A program made the translations under genes and the position numbers. Of a DNA stretch of 64,000 bases, positions 27,346 through 35,861 are shown piece after piece; the stretch's first letter is position 1; each line of letters begins with the position of its first letter. The notes under the pieces were generated by a model. It searched no databases and was not told the origin of the DNA. It saw nothing but the letters and a program-made list of their open reading frames with translations. Source of the stretch: Marinomonas alcarazii (GTDB taxonomy: Bacteria; Pseudomonadota; Gammaproteobacteria; Pseudomonadales; Marinomonadaceae); assembly GCF_003208215.1 (NCBI RefSeq), contig NZ_QKLW01000007.1, positions 62,001 through 126,000 on the forward strand, in the 5' to 3' direction.

Positions 27346-29412
27346 CTAAAAATCATCTAGATCAGGAAAGTCAAAATCAGGCTCAGATATTATTTCTAAG
27401 TTAATAGGCGTTACTGTCGCTTTTTGAGATACATTTAATGACTTACGGCTACTGCTTCTTTCTTTTTGCCGTTCTGACTCCTTTTCTTGCTGTCGATTAT
27501 CCCGAATCCCTCGGAGTCTTTCACTTTTAATGGATAAATCGGTATTCTTTTTACGCTTGGCAGCTTGAAGGGCAATTTCTTCAATTTCGTTTTGTAGATC
27601 AGGTGCTTTGTAATCAGCCCTTTGCTTGCTTGCCGCTATAGCTGTTCTGCTTTCTCTCAGAATGCTTACCGCCTCAGTGAAACTCATATCCTTATATCTA
27701 CGGCTTCGAGACTCTAACGAACATTTCCATACACTATTAAATTGGCTATCCGGTCTAATATAAATAGAATTGGTATCAAGTGGATCATAAGCTATCTCTA
27801 AGCTTTTGGGTCTAGGCGCTGCTTTATTTTTATGAAACCAGCCTAAGCTCACAGCTTCAGAGCATGTGTAATAAAGTCCTTTAAAACAGATTCCCAAAAC
27901 CGAGACAGTCGCTTTTTCATGAGGTAAAAAATTAATAAAAGTTAACATTTCATCAACCTCACGTAGCACACCTGTGCGGTTGCGAACTCCCCAATTCCAT
28001 AAATCAACAGGAACAGGTGCAAGGTCTGTAGGCATATCTGACTCAAAATCATAACCGCTTAGTACTCCTGTTGTGTTACGGTTAATCTCAGATATGATCA
28101 CCATTCTTGTAAAGTCATATAGAGTTAAATCAGCAGATAACTCATACCGTTTGCCTGCTTTTTTTTTGCCATTAATTGGTTCTACTTTCCCTTGTACATA
28201 GGGCAATATATCTGCATGCATCGTCTTAAACGATCGCTCAACGATTCCCTTATCATCCCCATGATATGCTCGAGTATTGGATAGCGTGATGCCAAAGCGA
28301 TTAACCAAAATATCGCCATGCTTACCCAATAGCTCACCACGGTCGGCCGTTACTACTGCAGGAGTCCCTACACTTGGCCAATCATTATAAGTAATCTCAA
28401 TACCAAAGCGTCGGCAATATTCAACTTTGTCACAGAAAGCATTAGCTAAAGCGATCGATGCAGTAGCCCATGAAGGATTTTCTAACCCAACATATAATCC
28501 AACTGTCATTCGACTAAACACATCTTTAACTTTATAAATTATGGGGCGTCCAATAATCCGATCTGGATCTAACGCAGAAATCAAAAACACATCAGCAATG
28601 GTGGCATCAATCTCATATCTAGCTCCTGGACCAAAGTTGTTTGTAACTGAGGTACTTTTTAAGGGGGCTATATCTTTTTCATACTCAATGCTTGAAGCCC
28701 TTGCCCTAACAACATCCGGTCTACTGTAGTTTCTTTCAAAAAAGTAACGAAACTGCATGTCTGTTGGCAAATCGCTTTCGTGTATTTTGGGGTATTTTGA
28801 TTTTATATAGCCAATCGCCTTAGTCCGAGCTTTAGGAAGATCAATGTCCTCTCTTAAAAGGTAAAAAGCTTCTATAGAGAGACGAAAAAAGCCAGCAATT
28901 TCATCCGTAACAATCATCCCTTTTCCAGGTGTAACGGAACGTTTTCGTCCTAATTTACTAGTAACGCTTCTTCGTACTTCGCCTGGGGCTCCGCAGTTTG
29001 AGTAATCGAGAGCCAAGGCATCAGGAGTCATCCCTCGTTGCCAATACCGTCTTAGCTGACGCGTAATGTAGAGTCTTTTCTCGTCCGTATTTTCAAGTAA
29101 TGCTTTGATATGTTTATTTCGTAGTGTTTTATCAAATAATTCGACATTATGCTCAAGTAAGGGGGCAATAGCGCTATACGCTCGATCTCTAGCTTCCTCA
29201 GCTTTTGAGCCTAGACCAAGTACTGTTAACTCAATAGGATCAGGTATTAACTCCAGCCCTAATGAATCTATTTCAGATGTTCCTATGCGAAATGGCCATG
29301 CCTTATCATCATTGATATCAATCAACATCAAGAAATCAACTTGTTCAAGAACCACACGTAGTTGCGATGCTGGGGTGGAATGGGGATCCAAATAGACTCG
29401 ATTAAGATACAT
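27346..29412 (-). CDS. tnsB: Transposase subunit TnsB (DDE recombinase)
   Basis: 688 residues. The DDE residues fall at D269 (YEIDAT), D357 (TADRGE) and E392 (KGIVERSF). Each is exactly four residues short of Tn7 TnsB D273, D361 and E396, so spacing is conserved. It binds the end repeats and makes the 3' cuts and strand transfer. The C-terminal tail is basic and contacts TnsC in Tn7. It overlaps tnsA by 11 bp. Confidence 0.96.
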   Translation of the reverse strand: MYLNRVYLDPHSTPASQLRVVLEQVDFLMLIDINDDKAWPFRIGTSEIDSLGLELIPDPIELTVLGLGSKAEEARDRAYSAIAPLLEHNVELFDKTLRNKHIKALLENTDEKRLYITRQLRRYWQRGMTPDALALDYSNCGAPGEVRRSVTSKLGRKRSVTPGKGMIVTDEIAGFFRLSIEAFYLLREDIDLPKARTKAIGYIKSKYPKIHESDLPTDMQFRYFFERNYSRPDVVRARASSIEYEKDIAPLKSTSVTNNFGPGARYEIDATIADVFLISALDPDRIIGRPIIYKVKDVFSRMTVGLYVGLENPSWATASIALANAFCDKVEYCRRFGIEITYNDWPSVGTPAVVTADRGELLGKHGDILVNRFGITLSNTRAYHGDDKGIVERSFKTMHADILPYVQGKVEPINGKKKAGKRYELSADLTLYDFTRMVIISEINRNTTGVLSGYDFESDMPTDLAPVPVDLWNWGVRNRTGVLREVDEMLTFINFLPHEKATVSVLGICFKGLYYTCSEAVSLGWFHKNKAAPRPKSLEIAYDPLDTNSIYIRPDSQFNSVWKCSLESRSRRYKDMSFTEAVSILRESRTAIAASKQRADYKAPDLQNEIEEIALQAAKRKKNTDLSIKSERLRGIRDNRQQEKESERQKERSSSRKSLNVSQKATVTPINLEIISEPDFDFPDLDDF

Positions 29413-30220
29413 CTAAGGCATATCCTTCAATCAGAGTGAGGCTATGCGTGAGTGAAAGGTCTGAACAAGACCACTGCCTGAATACCTTGCCTAGAGGCAC
29501 ATCTATTAGGTTGGCCGCAATTGCCTTGCGAGTTACTCCAATATGAAAGCCTGGCTCACAAGAGTACTCATCATCTAACGCAGAACAAACTGTCGACAGC
29601 CTCTTTTCAGAGCCTGTAAATCTCTGATAAACCAACTGGATATCACTAAGAGATAATTCTGTATAAAGATCGTTTGAATTTTGATGGGCGGCATGAAGCC
29701 ATTCTAAATTTTCTTTAATAGCTGCACTAATTTCTTGTTCCGTAAAAAGCTTCCATTCATAGCCTTGCTGCTCCCAAAACACCTTCTCAATCTGAAGTTT
29801 TTCAACCGTTCGCATGTCATTCAGATCTTCTGCATATTTAACAGCAACAGCTAAACCGTTTTTGTTCTTTAGTTCTATTACTAAATCCGTTGTAACGACT
29901 TTTAGCTTTCCTAATATTTGAGGGTGCTTAATACCCAATCGCTCACAAATACTGAGGGTGTCTACTATAGGAAGTGGGTATTGCTCCTTAATATCGACGG
30001 TAAGGTAATAGCGATCAAAAATAAGAAAGGCAGATAATTCTAAACGAGATAGGAGATGGTGGGGGCGTGATGAGTTTCGGCCAAAGATTCGATAGCTTTC
30101 ACCTTTACTACTAATTTCATGGACTTTGATGAAAGGTTCATACTTACGTCCAGATCCAATACCTCTGGTTTTTAGTCGTTTTTCATCTTTTGGATCTAGT
30201 GATCTTTCCGAATCATACAT
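29402..30220 (-). CDS. tnsA: Transposase subunit TnsA (5'-end endonuclease)
   Basis: 272 residues against 273 in Tn7. The restriction-enzyme-like active site is retained as E61 (RLELSAF), D112 (TTDLVI) and K128 (AVKY), matching E63, D114 and K132 of Tn7. The Gln of the Tn7 QVK triad is Ala126 here. TnsA cuts the 5' strands so that the element moves by cut and paste. It is the first gene inside the glmS-proximal end. Its ribosome binding site is buried in a hairpin. Confidence 0.94.
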   Translation of the reverse strand: MYDSERSLDPKDEKRLKTRGIGSGRKYEPFIKVHEISSKGESYRIFGRNSSRPHHLLSRLELSAFLIFDRYYLTVDIKEQYPLPIVDTLSICERLGIKHPQILGKLKVVTTDLVIELKNKNGLAVAVKYAEDLNDMRTVEKLQIEKVFWEQQGYEWKLFTEQEISAAIKENLEWLHAAHQNSNDLYTELSLSDIQLVYQRFTGSEKRLSTVCSALDDEYSCEPGFHIGVTRKAIAANLIDVPLGKVFRQWSCSDLSLTHSLTLIEGYALDVS

Positions 30221-30223
30221 AAA

Positions 30224-30260
30224 TTGCCCCCCTGTCTATCTGAGGATAGCAGGGGGGCAA
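30224..30260 (-). promoter_or_regulatory. Hairpin enclosing the tnsA ribosome binding site
   Basis: A 16-bp stem (11 + 5 bp with one bulged base, 4-base loop) lies directly before tnsA. On the minus strand its 3' arm contains AGGGGGG, 6 bp before the ATG, which is the only Shine-Dalgarno candidate. The RNA would fold and hide it. It may limit TnsA made from glmS read-through, or act as a partial terminator (only TTT follows). The stem is directly visible; the role is inferred. Confidence 0.7.
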
Positions 30261-30264
30261 AAAA

Positions 30265-30329
30265 TATCAAACTATATTATAAAAAATCAAACTATATTAT
30301 AAATTATCAAACTTTATTATAGTCGTACA
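30265..30329 (-). repeat. Right end of Tn7-like element with three packed TnsB-type sites
   Basis: Three copies of ATCAAACT-A/T-TATTATA start at about 30265, 30285 and 30305, an exact 20-bp period, and the outermost runs into the terminus GTCGTACA at 30329. They are inverted relative to the left-end copies. Dense packing on the right end is the Tn7 pattern. Any tnsA promoter must lie within or beside these sites, so TnsB binding could repress it. Confidence 0.9.
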
Positions 30330-30353
30330 TCTACTGCTTAGTTCTTATGAAAA
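30330..30353 (-). other. attTn7 interval between glmS stop and transposon right end
   Basis: 24 bp separate the glmS TAG (30356-30354) from the element terminus, close to the spacing used by Tn7 in Escherichia coli. The TnsD-binding part of the site would be the last codons of glmS itself. Confidence 0.85.
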
Positions 30354-32180
30354 CTATTCAACGGTAACGGATTTCGCTAGGTTACGCGGCTGATCCACGT
30401 CTGTGCCTTTTACTACAGCAACGTGGTAAGACAACAACTGCAGCGGAATGGTATGCACAATCGGCTCTAGGATGCTGTCTACTTTTGGCACTTCTGTGAA
30501 GGTGATGTTTTCTTCATTATGAAGATCTGTGTCTTTGTCTGCAAAGACGAACAATTCACCACCGCGGGCGGCGACTTCTTGTAGGTTTGACTTAAGTTTG
30601 TCCAACATGTCGTTATGTGGAACCAAAGCTATAATCGGCATGTCTTCATCAACCAATGCCAATGGCCCGTGCTTCAGTTCACCTGCCGGGTAAGCTTCCG
30701 CATGAATATAAGAAATCTCTTTCAGCTTCAATGAACCTTCTAGCGCGATTGGGAACATGGTGCCACGCCCCAAAAATAACGCGTTGGTTTTATTAGCAAA
30801 TTGATCGGCTACTTTTTTAATATGAGTGTCAGCCAATAACGCATCATTCACATGGGCAGGCAAAGAACGCATGGCTTGTACAAGCTCTTTTTCTTTCTCT
30901 GCGGACAAACCGTTTTCAACCGCAATGGCGACACTGGTGATCAATAGTGCGGTTAGCTGAGTGGTAAAGGCTTTGGTGGATGCCACACCAATTTCAGGGC
31001 CAGCATTGGTCAACAAAGTAAGCGCTGACTCACGCACTAGCGTGCTAGATGGCACGTTACAAATAGCCAAGGTGGTCAAATAACCGAGTTCTTTTGCCAT
31101 GCGTAACGCTGCCAAGGTATCCGCTGTTTCACCTGACTGGGACAAGGTTAAGAACAAGGTTTTCTTAGGCACGGCTACTTTGCGGTAGCGGTATTCGCTG
31201 GCCACTTCAACGGTACATGGCAGTCCAGCCAAATCTTCGATCCAGTATTTGGCCACCATGCCTGCATGGTAGCTGGTGCCACAAGCAACGATATGAACAT
31301 TTTCCACTTCTTTTAAAAAGCCAGAGTCAGCACCAAAGCAGCTAGTCAGCACTTTCGTTTCGCTGATGCGGCCTTCTAAACACGCGCTAATCACTTTTGG
31401 TTGTTCGTAGATTTCTTTCATCATGTAATGACGAAATTCGCCTTTGTCTGTGGCATCGACGTTGTGGTTAAAGACGCTGATTGGACGGTCTTGCAATTCG
31501 CCTTTTGCATCATAAATAGATACTTGATCACGGCTTACTTCCGCCACATCGCCTTCTTCTAAGAAGATGAATTGGTCTGTAACGTGCAACAGAGCAAGCT
31601 GATCAGAGGCGACAAAATTTTCTTCAATACCAACCCCAACAACAAGCGGGCTGCCTTTTCGGGCCGCGATAAAGCGTTCGTTATCGTCTTTTTGCACCAC
31701 ACCTATCGCAAAAGCACCATGCAGTTTTGTTAACGCAGCTTGAACGGCTTTAAGCAAGTCTGGCTGTGTTTTCATGGCATCGTGAATAAGGTGAACGATG
31801 ACTTCGGTGTCTGTTTCGGATTTAAACTCATAACCTTTGGCTTTTAATTCACGACGCAAAGGCTCGTGGTTTTCAATAATGCCGTTGTGCACTAGAGCAA
31901 GGTCATCACCAGAGAAGTGAGGGTGTGCGTTGGCTTCCGTTGGCTTGCCATGGGTCGCCCAACGAGTATGTGCGATGCCCATTTTGCCATCCAATGGTTC
32001 TGCTGCGAATTTGTCTTTTAATGCCTGAACCTTACCAACGGCACGGTGTGAAAACACACCTTCATCGTTGTTAATCGCAACACCGGAAGAGTCATAACCA
32101 CGGTATTCAAGACGGCTTAGGCCTTCGATTAAAATCTTTGATACGTTACGACGTGCAATGGCGCCAACTATTCCGCACAT
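30354..32180 (-). CDS. glmS: Glutamine-fructose-6-phosphate aminotransferase (isomerising)
   Basis: 608 residues. It opens MCGIVGA with the catalytic Cys2 of the class II glutamine amidotransferase domain, followed by RWATHGKP and HNGIIENH; two SIS domains follow (CGTSYHAG, SQSGETADT, FLGRGTMFPIALEGSLKLKE). It ends NLAKSVTVE, the conserved tail whose DNA is the attTn7 recognition site. It makes glucosamine-6-phosphate from fructose-6-phosphate and glutamine for cell wall and LPS. It lies downstream of glmU across a repeat-filled gap. Confidence 0.98.
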   Translation of the reverse strand: MCGIVGAIARRNVSKILIEGLSRLEYRGYDSSGVAINNDEGVFSHRAVGKVQALKDKFAAEPLDGKMGIAHTRWATHGKPTEANAHPHFSGDDLALVHNGIIENHEPLRRELKAKGYEFKSETDTEVIVHLIHDAMKTQPDLLKAVQAALTKLHGAFAIGVVQKDDNERFIAARKGSPLVVGVGIEENFVASDQLALLHVTDQFIFLEEGDVAEVSRDQVSIYDAKGELQDRPISVFNHNVDATDKGEFRHYMMKEIYEQPKVISACLEGRISETKVLTSCFGADSGFLKEVENVHIVACGTSYHAGMVAKYWIEDLAGLPCTVEVASEYRYRKVAVPKKTLFLTLSQSGETADTLAALRMAKELGYLTTLAICNVPSSTLVRESALTLLTNAGPEIGVASTKAFTTQLTALLITSVAIAVENGLSAEKEKELVQAMRSLPAHVNDALLADTHIKKVADQFANKTNALFLGRGTMFPIALEGSLKLKEISYIHAEAYPAGELKHGPLALVDEDMPIIALVPHNDMLDKLKSNLQEVAARGGELFVFADKDTDLHNEENITFTEVPKVDSILEPIVHTIPLQLLSYHVAVVKGTDVDQPRNLAKSVTVE

Positions 32181-32203
32181 GGAGAATCCTTCTTTGAGTC
32201 TGC

Positions 32204-32281
32204 AAAAGGGGTCTGCCCCCTTAAATTTAATAATAAATAGTCTAATTACGAATGTTCTGTAAAAGGGATCTGACCCCTTTT
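32204..32281. repeat. Two short palindromes in the glmS leader
   Basis: AAAAGGGGTCTGCCCCCTT (32204-32222) and a related AAAAGGGATCTGACCCCTTT (32261-32280) are near-palindromes 57 bp apart just upstream of the glmS start. Short palindromes of this type are common intergenic repeats in gammaproteobacteria. In the glmS transcript they could fold as leader hairpins. Confidence 0.6.
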
Positions 32282-32379
32282 CTATTCCGTCATTTCTATT
32301 CCGTCATTTCTATTCCGTCATTCCTATTCCGTCATTTCTATTCCGTCATTCCTATTCCGTCATTTCTATTCCGTCATTC
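32282..32379 (+). repeat. Seven tandem 14-bp repeats CTATTCCGTCATTY
   Basis: Seven exact-length units run without interruption. The last base is T in units 1, 2, 4 and 6 and C in 3, 5 and 7. The final unit merges with the first bases of the following 95-bp palindromic element (GTCATTC), which suggests that the array grew by slippage from the element's edge. No coding role is seen. Confidence 0.9.
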
Positions 32380-32467
32380 CCGCGAAGGCGGGAATCAATC
32401 ACTTATGGTCATCGGAAATAACCCTATTTAGACAATACCACTGGCTTCCCGCCTTCGCGGGAATGAC
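32373..32467 (+). repeat. 95-bp palindromic intergenic element, copy 1
   Basis: Perfect 22-bp inverted ends beginning GTCATTCCCGCGAAGGCGGG enclose a 51-bp core. A second copy of the same length and orientation lies at 47513-47607, and similarity continues about 50 bp to the right in both. It has no coding capacity. It is a REP- or MITE-like element and may also act as a 3' end for glmU, which stops 61 bp away. Confidence 0.85.
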
Positions 32468-32528
32468 AATCGTGGCTATGATTATTAGCGCCGAGGAATT
32501 ACATCCAAAGAGCTTAAAAGCTGAAACG

Positions 32529-33890
32529 TTATTTTTTAGTGGGTCGTGGCCAATTGTCTTTGTTGGTTTGTCGCGCTCTGGCGAACGCCAATTGTTTCTC
32601 GCCAACTTGTTTCGTAATAGTAGACCCTGCGGCGATCGTTGCGCCTTCTTCTATTTGTACGGGAGCAACTAACGATGAGTTAGAACCAATAAATACGTTA
32701 TCGGCCACTTGCGTCTTATGTTTATTCACACCGTCATAATTGCAAGTAATGGTGCCTGCGCCCACGTTGACGTTGGCGCCCATTTCCGTGTCACCAATGT
32801 AGCTCAAGTGGTTCACTTTACTGCCTTCACCAATAATGGCTTTTTTGGTTTCAACAAAGTTGCCAATTTTGGCTTTGTTGGCAAGTTGCGTGCCTGGGCG
32901 TAAGCGTGCAAATGGCCCGATATCACAAGATTCTCCAACTTGGCTGTCTTCGATCAGCGTGTTGCTTTTGATGATGGTATTATCGCCCACGGTACAGTTT
33001 TTGAGGTGGCAGTTTGGCCCAATTTCTACACCTGCACCTAATGTGACCTTACCTTCAAATACACAGTTCACATCGATGATCACGTCATTACCAGTGACGA
33101 GTTCACCACGCACATCAATGCGAGATGGGTCCAATAAAGTGGCGCCATTTTGCATTAGACGAATGGCTTGCTGATTTTGTAGCTCTCGCTCTAACGCCGC
33201 CAGCTGCACACGATCATTCACACCCGCGACTTCGGCTTCGTTTTCTGGATTAACCGTAACGATATCAACGCCATCACGTGCCGCCATGGCAATCACGTCC
33301 GTTAGGTAATATTCACCTTGGGCATTGTTGTTTTTTAAAGCGGCAAGCCATGCTTGAAGGTGTGCATTTGGTGCTAATAGAATGCCAGTGTTCACTTCTT
33401 TGATAGCAAGTTCACTTGCCGAGGCGTCTTTTTGCTCTACGATAGCGGTAACTTTACCTTGCTCGTCACGTACGATACGCCCGTAACCCGTTGGATTATC
33501 AAGAGAAATCGTCAATAAAACCAAGGTGTTAGAATTTGATAGCGCCGTCATTTTTTGCAATGTGCTAGCACGGATAAGCGGCACATCACCGTACAAGGTT
33601 AAGGTTGCGCCGTCTGCTTGTAAAAAAGGCGCAACGCGACGTAACGCATCGCCCGTACCTTGTGGATCATTCTGCCAAACAATATTGGCTGAAAAATCCT
33701 GACAATTTGCTTCGACTTGCTCGCCTTGATGACCGACCACAAGATGTAAATTGGCGTTTTCCAGTGTACTTGCCGTTGTCAGCACTCTTCTGACCATGGC
33801 GATACCGCCTACTTTGTGCAGTACTTTGGAAAAGGCGGATTTCATTCGGCTGCCTTTTCCGGCAGCAAGAATTACGATGTCCTGAGTCAT
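32529..33890 (-). CDS. glmU: Bifunctional N-acetylglucosamine-1-phosphate uridyltransferase / glucosamine-1-phosphate acetyltransferase
   Basis: 453 residues. The N-terminal pyrophosphorylase domain has ILAAGKGSRMKSAFSKVLH and LYGDVPL; the C-terminal half is a left-handed beta-helix of hexapeptide repeats (IGPNCHLKNC, IGNFVETKKA, VGAGTITCNYDG). It makes UDP-GlcNAc, the precursor of peptidoglycan and LPS, from the product of the GlmS-GlmM steps. It is upstream of glmS on the same strand, the common order, but a 348-bp repeat-rich gap separates them here. Confidence 0.98.
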   Translation of the reverse strand: MTQDIVILAAGKGSRMKSAFSKVLHKVGGIAMVRRVLTTASTLENANLHLVVGHQGEQVEANCQDFSANIVWQNDPQGTGDALRRVAPFLQADGATLTLYGDVPLIRASTLQKMTALSNSNTLVLLTISLDNPTGYGRIVRDEQGKVTAIVEQKDASASELAIKEVNTGILLAPNAHLQAWLAALKNNNAQGEYYLTDVIAMAARDGVDIVTVNPENEAEVAGVNDRVQLAALERELQNQQAIRLMQNGATLLDPSRIDVRGELVTGNDVIIDVNCVFEGKVTLGAGVEIGPNCHLKNCTVGDNTIIKSNTLIEDSQVGESCDIGPFARLRPGTQLANKAKIGNFVETKKAIIGEGSKVNHLSYIGDTEMGANVNVGAGTITCNYDGVNKHKTQVADNVFIGSNSSLVAPVQIEEGATIAAGSTITKQVGEKQLAFARARQTNKDNWPRPTKK

Positions 33891-34185
33891 GAAGCGTCCT
33901 TGTGTTGGCGTCTTTATGCAATGAATAATTTGGAATGTAAGCTATTAGACCTTTTTGCCAAAAACGCCACAACCCAAATTGTCACAAAAAAAATGACAAT
34001 TTATCTAAAAAATAGTAAATCAATGATTTTCAACACTTCTAAGCGAGACACAAATCTATATTGTCAGAGAATGAGCAATCTAAAGGCGAGTGGTTACATT
34101 AGGGCGTTTGCAGTATAAAATACCGTTCAATATTAATAGTAACCATTATCAGTGGTTACTGCTCCACCCACAACAAAGGATGAGC

Positions 34186-34740
34186 ATGAGTAAACTCAGC
34201 GAGCCACAGCAACTTGATGCACTTTATAAAGAGGCGCACCCTTTAGCGTTAAAAAAAGAGATTGATGCCCTAGAACAACACGCCATCACATTTATTAAGC
34301 ACTGCCCTTTTATGATCATGTCGACGTCGGACGAAAACGGCTTTGCTGATGTGTCTCCTCGTGGAGGAGACGCTGGATTTGTCAAAGTTGTGGATGCTAA
34401 TACGCTGGCTTTTTCAGACCTTCCTGGTAACAATCGCCTGGACAGCCTAAGAAACATTGTGGAACGCCCCGAAGTTGGGCTGCTGTTTATGATTCCTGGC
34501 ATTGGTGAAGTGGTGCGTGTAAAAGGCACAGCAAGCCTGCACACCGACAAGGACACACTTGAGCTGTTCGCTGAGGACAACAAGCCCCCTAAGTTAGTCG
34601 TGAAAATACAAGTGCATAAATTACTCTTTCACTGCCCTAAAGCCATTGCGGTTGCTAAGCTTTGGAGCGAAGAGAACAAAGTAGAGCGCTCTTTCTTGCC
34701 TTCATTATTGGCTATCATTCAAGATCAAGTCTCTGAGTAA
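34186..34740 (+). CDS. Pyridoxamine 5'-phosphate oxidase-family flavin-binding protein
   Basis: About 184 residues of the PPOX split-barrel fold: FMIMSTSDENGFADVSPRGGDAGFVKV, FSDLPGNNRLDSLRNI, GLLFMIPG and VRVKGTASL are typical of the FMN-dependent PPOX-type flavoproteins. The substrate is unknown. I chose ATG 34186 because AAGGA lies 5-6 bp upstream; the frame is open for 32 more codons to 34090 but without homology or a ribosome site. It stands alone, divergent from glmU, with 295 bp between them. Confidence 0.82.
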   Translation: MSKLSEPQQLDALYKEAHPLALKKEIDALEQHAITFIKHCPFMIMSTSDENGFADVSPRGGDAGFVKVVDANTLAFSDLPGNNRLDSLRNIVERPEVGLLFMIPGIGEVVRVKGTASLHTDKDTLELFAEDNKPPKLVVKIQVHKLLFHCPKAIAVAKLWSEENKVERSFLPSLLAIIQDQVSE

Positions 34741-34778
34741 TTGAGACTTGATTAGCGTCATTCTAATGCGAGGGGTTC

Positions 34779-35702
34779 TCACGATAATGTCGAGGTTTTA
34801 CGACTTGGGCAGGCATTGCATTCCGCCTGAAGCAGCTCAACCAGTAGCCTAGTTGCCGGCCCTGTTCGTTCGCCTTTGCCGAAGATGGCATACATATGGA
34901 AATTTCGTTCACTGCCAGAGATCAATTTCAGCTTTTTCAATTTTCCACTTTGCAGGGCGTAATCTAGGTCGGCCTTAGGCAACCAAGCAAAACCAATACC
35001 GCTGGTCACTATTTCCAGTGCGGATTGCACGCTCGATACCGTCCAACGACGATCCGTGCCTAACCAACCCGCATCAACAGACGTTTCAGAGGCAGAGTCT
35101 CGAATGACAATTTGTAGCTCTCGGCTCAGTCGCTCATTATTAATAGGCTCGGCTTCTTGTAGCAATGGATGGCTGCTCGCTGCGACAGCGATCATTTCTA
35201 CTTCCACAATGGGATCCGCCAGATAGCCTTTCGGGACAATGCTACTGAGCACTAAATCTGGGCTACCTTTTCGCAGGGCTTCTTCGCCTCCGCTCAATAC
35301 CGCTTCTTTTAGCTGAACTTGCGTGCCTTGGCTTTGCGGTTCGAATGCTTGCAGCGCCCTCAATAGAGCGGGTGTGGGAAACGCTTGATCCACTACTAAT
35401 TCAAGTTCTGGCTCCCAGCCTTGCCCCAGCGTATGAGCCAGTTCTTCTAGGTCTACCGCTTCTTTTATTAAATGCCGAGACCGGCGTAAGAGCACTTCGC
35501 CCCGTTCCGTTAATTTGGCTTTTCGACCTTCAATGATCAATAGCGGATATCCAAGCTGTTCTTGCAGCTTAGCAACCGTGTAACTCACCGACGACTGGCT
35601 TTTGTGTAGGGCTTCCGCTGCTTGGGCAAAGCCGCCTTTATCAACCACTGATTGCAAGACTCGCCATTGTTCTAGGGTTACTCTCGGAGCTTTCAAGATC
35701 AT
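34779..35702 (-). CDS. LysR-family transcriptional regulator, divergent from azoR
   Basis: About 307 residues from Met at 35702 (the open frame runs 37 codons further to 35813). The N-terminus is a LysR winged helix (LEQWRVLQSVVDKGGFAQAAEALHKSQSSVSYTVAKLQEQLG), followed by a periplasmic-binding-protein-like effector domain. It faces azoR across about 160 bp containing a T-N11-A palindrome, so it probably controls azoR and itself. The inducer is unknown, perhaps a quinone or azo compound. Confidence 0.88.
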   Translation of the reverse strand: MILKAPRVTLEQWRVLQSVVDKGGFAQAAEALHKSQSSVSYTVAKLQEQLGYPLLIIEGRKAKLTERGEVLLRRSRHLIKEAVDLEELAHTLGQGWEPELELVVDQAFPTPALLRALQAFEPQSQGTQVQLKEAVLSGGEEALRKGSPDLVLSSIVPKGYLADPIVEVEMIAVAASSHPLLQEAEPINNERLSRELQIVIRDSASETSVDAGWLGTDRRWTVSSVQSALEIVTSGIGFAWLPKADLDYALQSGKLKKLKLISGSERNFHMYAIFGKGERTGPATRLLVELLQAECNACPSRKTSTLS

Positions 35703-35731
35703 TCTCGCTATAAAATAAGAAGAAACAATGT

Positions 35732-35746
35732 ATCGTATTTTTCGAT
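35732..35746. promoter_or_regulatory. LysR-type operator between regulator and azoR
   Basis: ATCG-TATTTTT-CGAT is an interrupted palindrome containing the LysR T-N11-A signature. It sits 30 bp from the regulator's start. Assignment is by position and motif only. Confidence 0.5.
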
Positions 35747-35861
35747 CAATATCCCCAAAAAATGTCACTTTTTTATCGAATATGTTGGTTATATTATGAT
35801 GGACATTAATCAATACATAGCGCCTTAAAGGCTCTAACCCCTTTATTACGGAGAATCAAAC

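Larger units (their letters stand above)
2198..30329 (-). mobile_element. Tn7-like transposon carrying a defence island, in attTn7 downstream of glmS
   Basis: The element is 28,132 bp. Its ends are 26-bp near-identical inverted repeats (TGTACGACYATAATAAAG then TTTGATAA; one mismatch), with three TnsB-type sites at each end. It holds tnsA, tnsB, tnsC, tnsD and tnsE homologues, all on the minus strand, with tnsA at the glmS-proximal end as in Tn7. The insertion lies 24 bp after the glmS stop codon, matching TnsD-directed attTn7 use. The flanking pentamers are TCTGG (left) and TCTAC (right), so the expected 5-bp duplication is imperfect. Cargo sits both left of tnsE and between tnsC and tnsD. 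Confidence 0.95.

Noticed and set aside
32181..32528. glmS ribozyme or riboswitch in the glmS leader
   Set aside because: That ribozyme is known from Gram-positive bacteria; this leader holds only repeats and short palindromes.
34090..34185. N-terminal extension of the PPOX-family protein
   Set aside because: The extra 32 codons lack a ribosome site and family similarity; ATG 34186 has AAGGA at good spacing.
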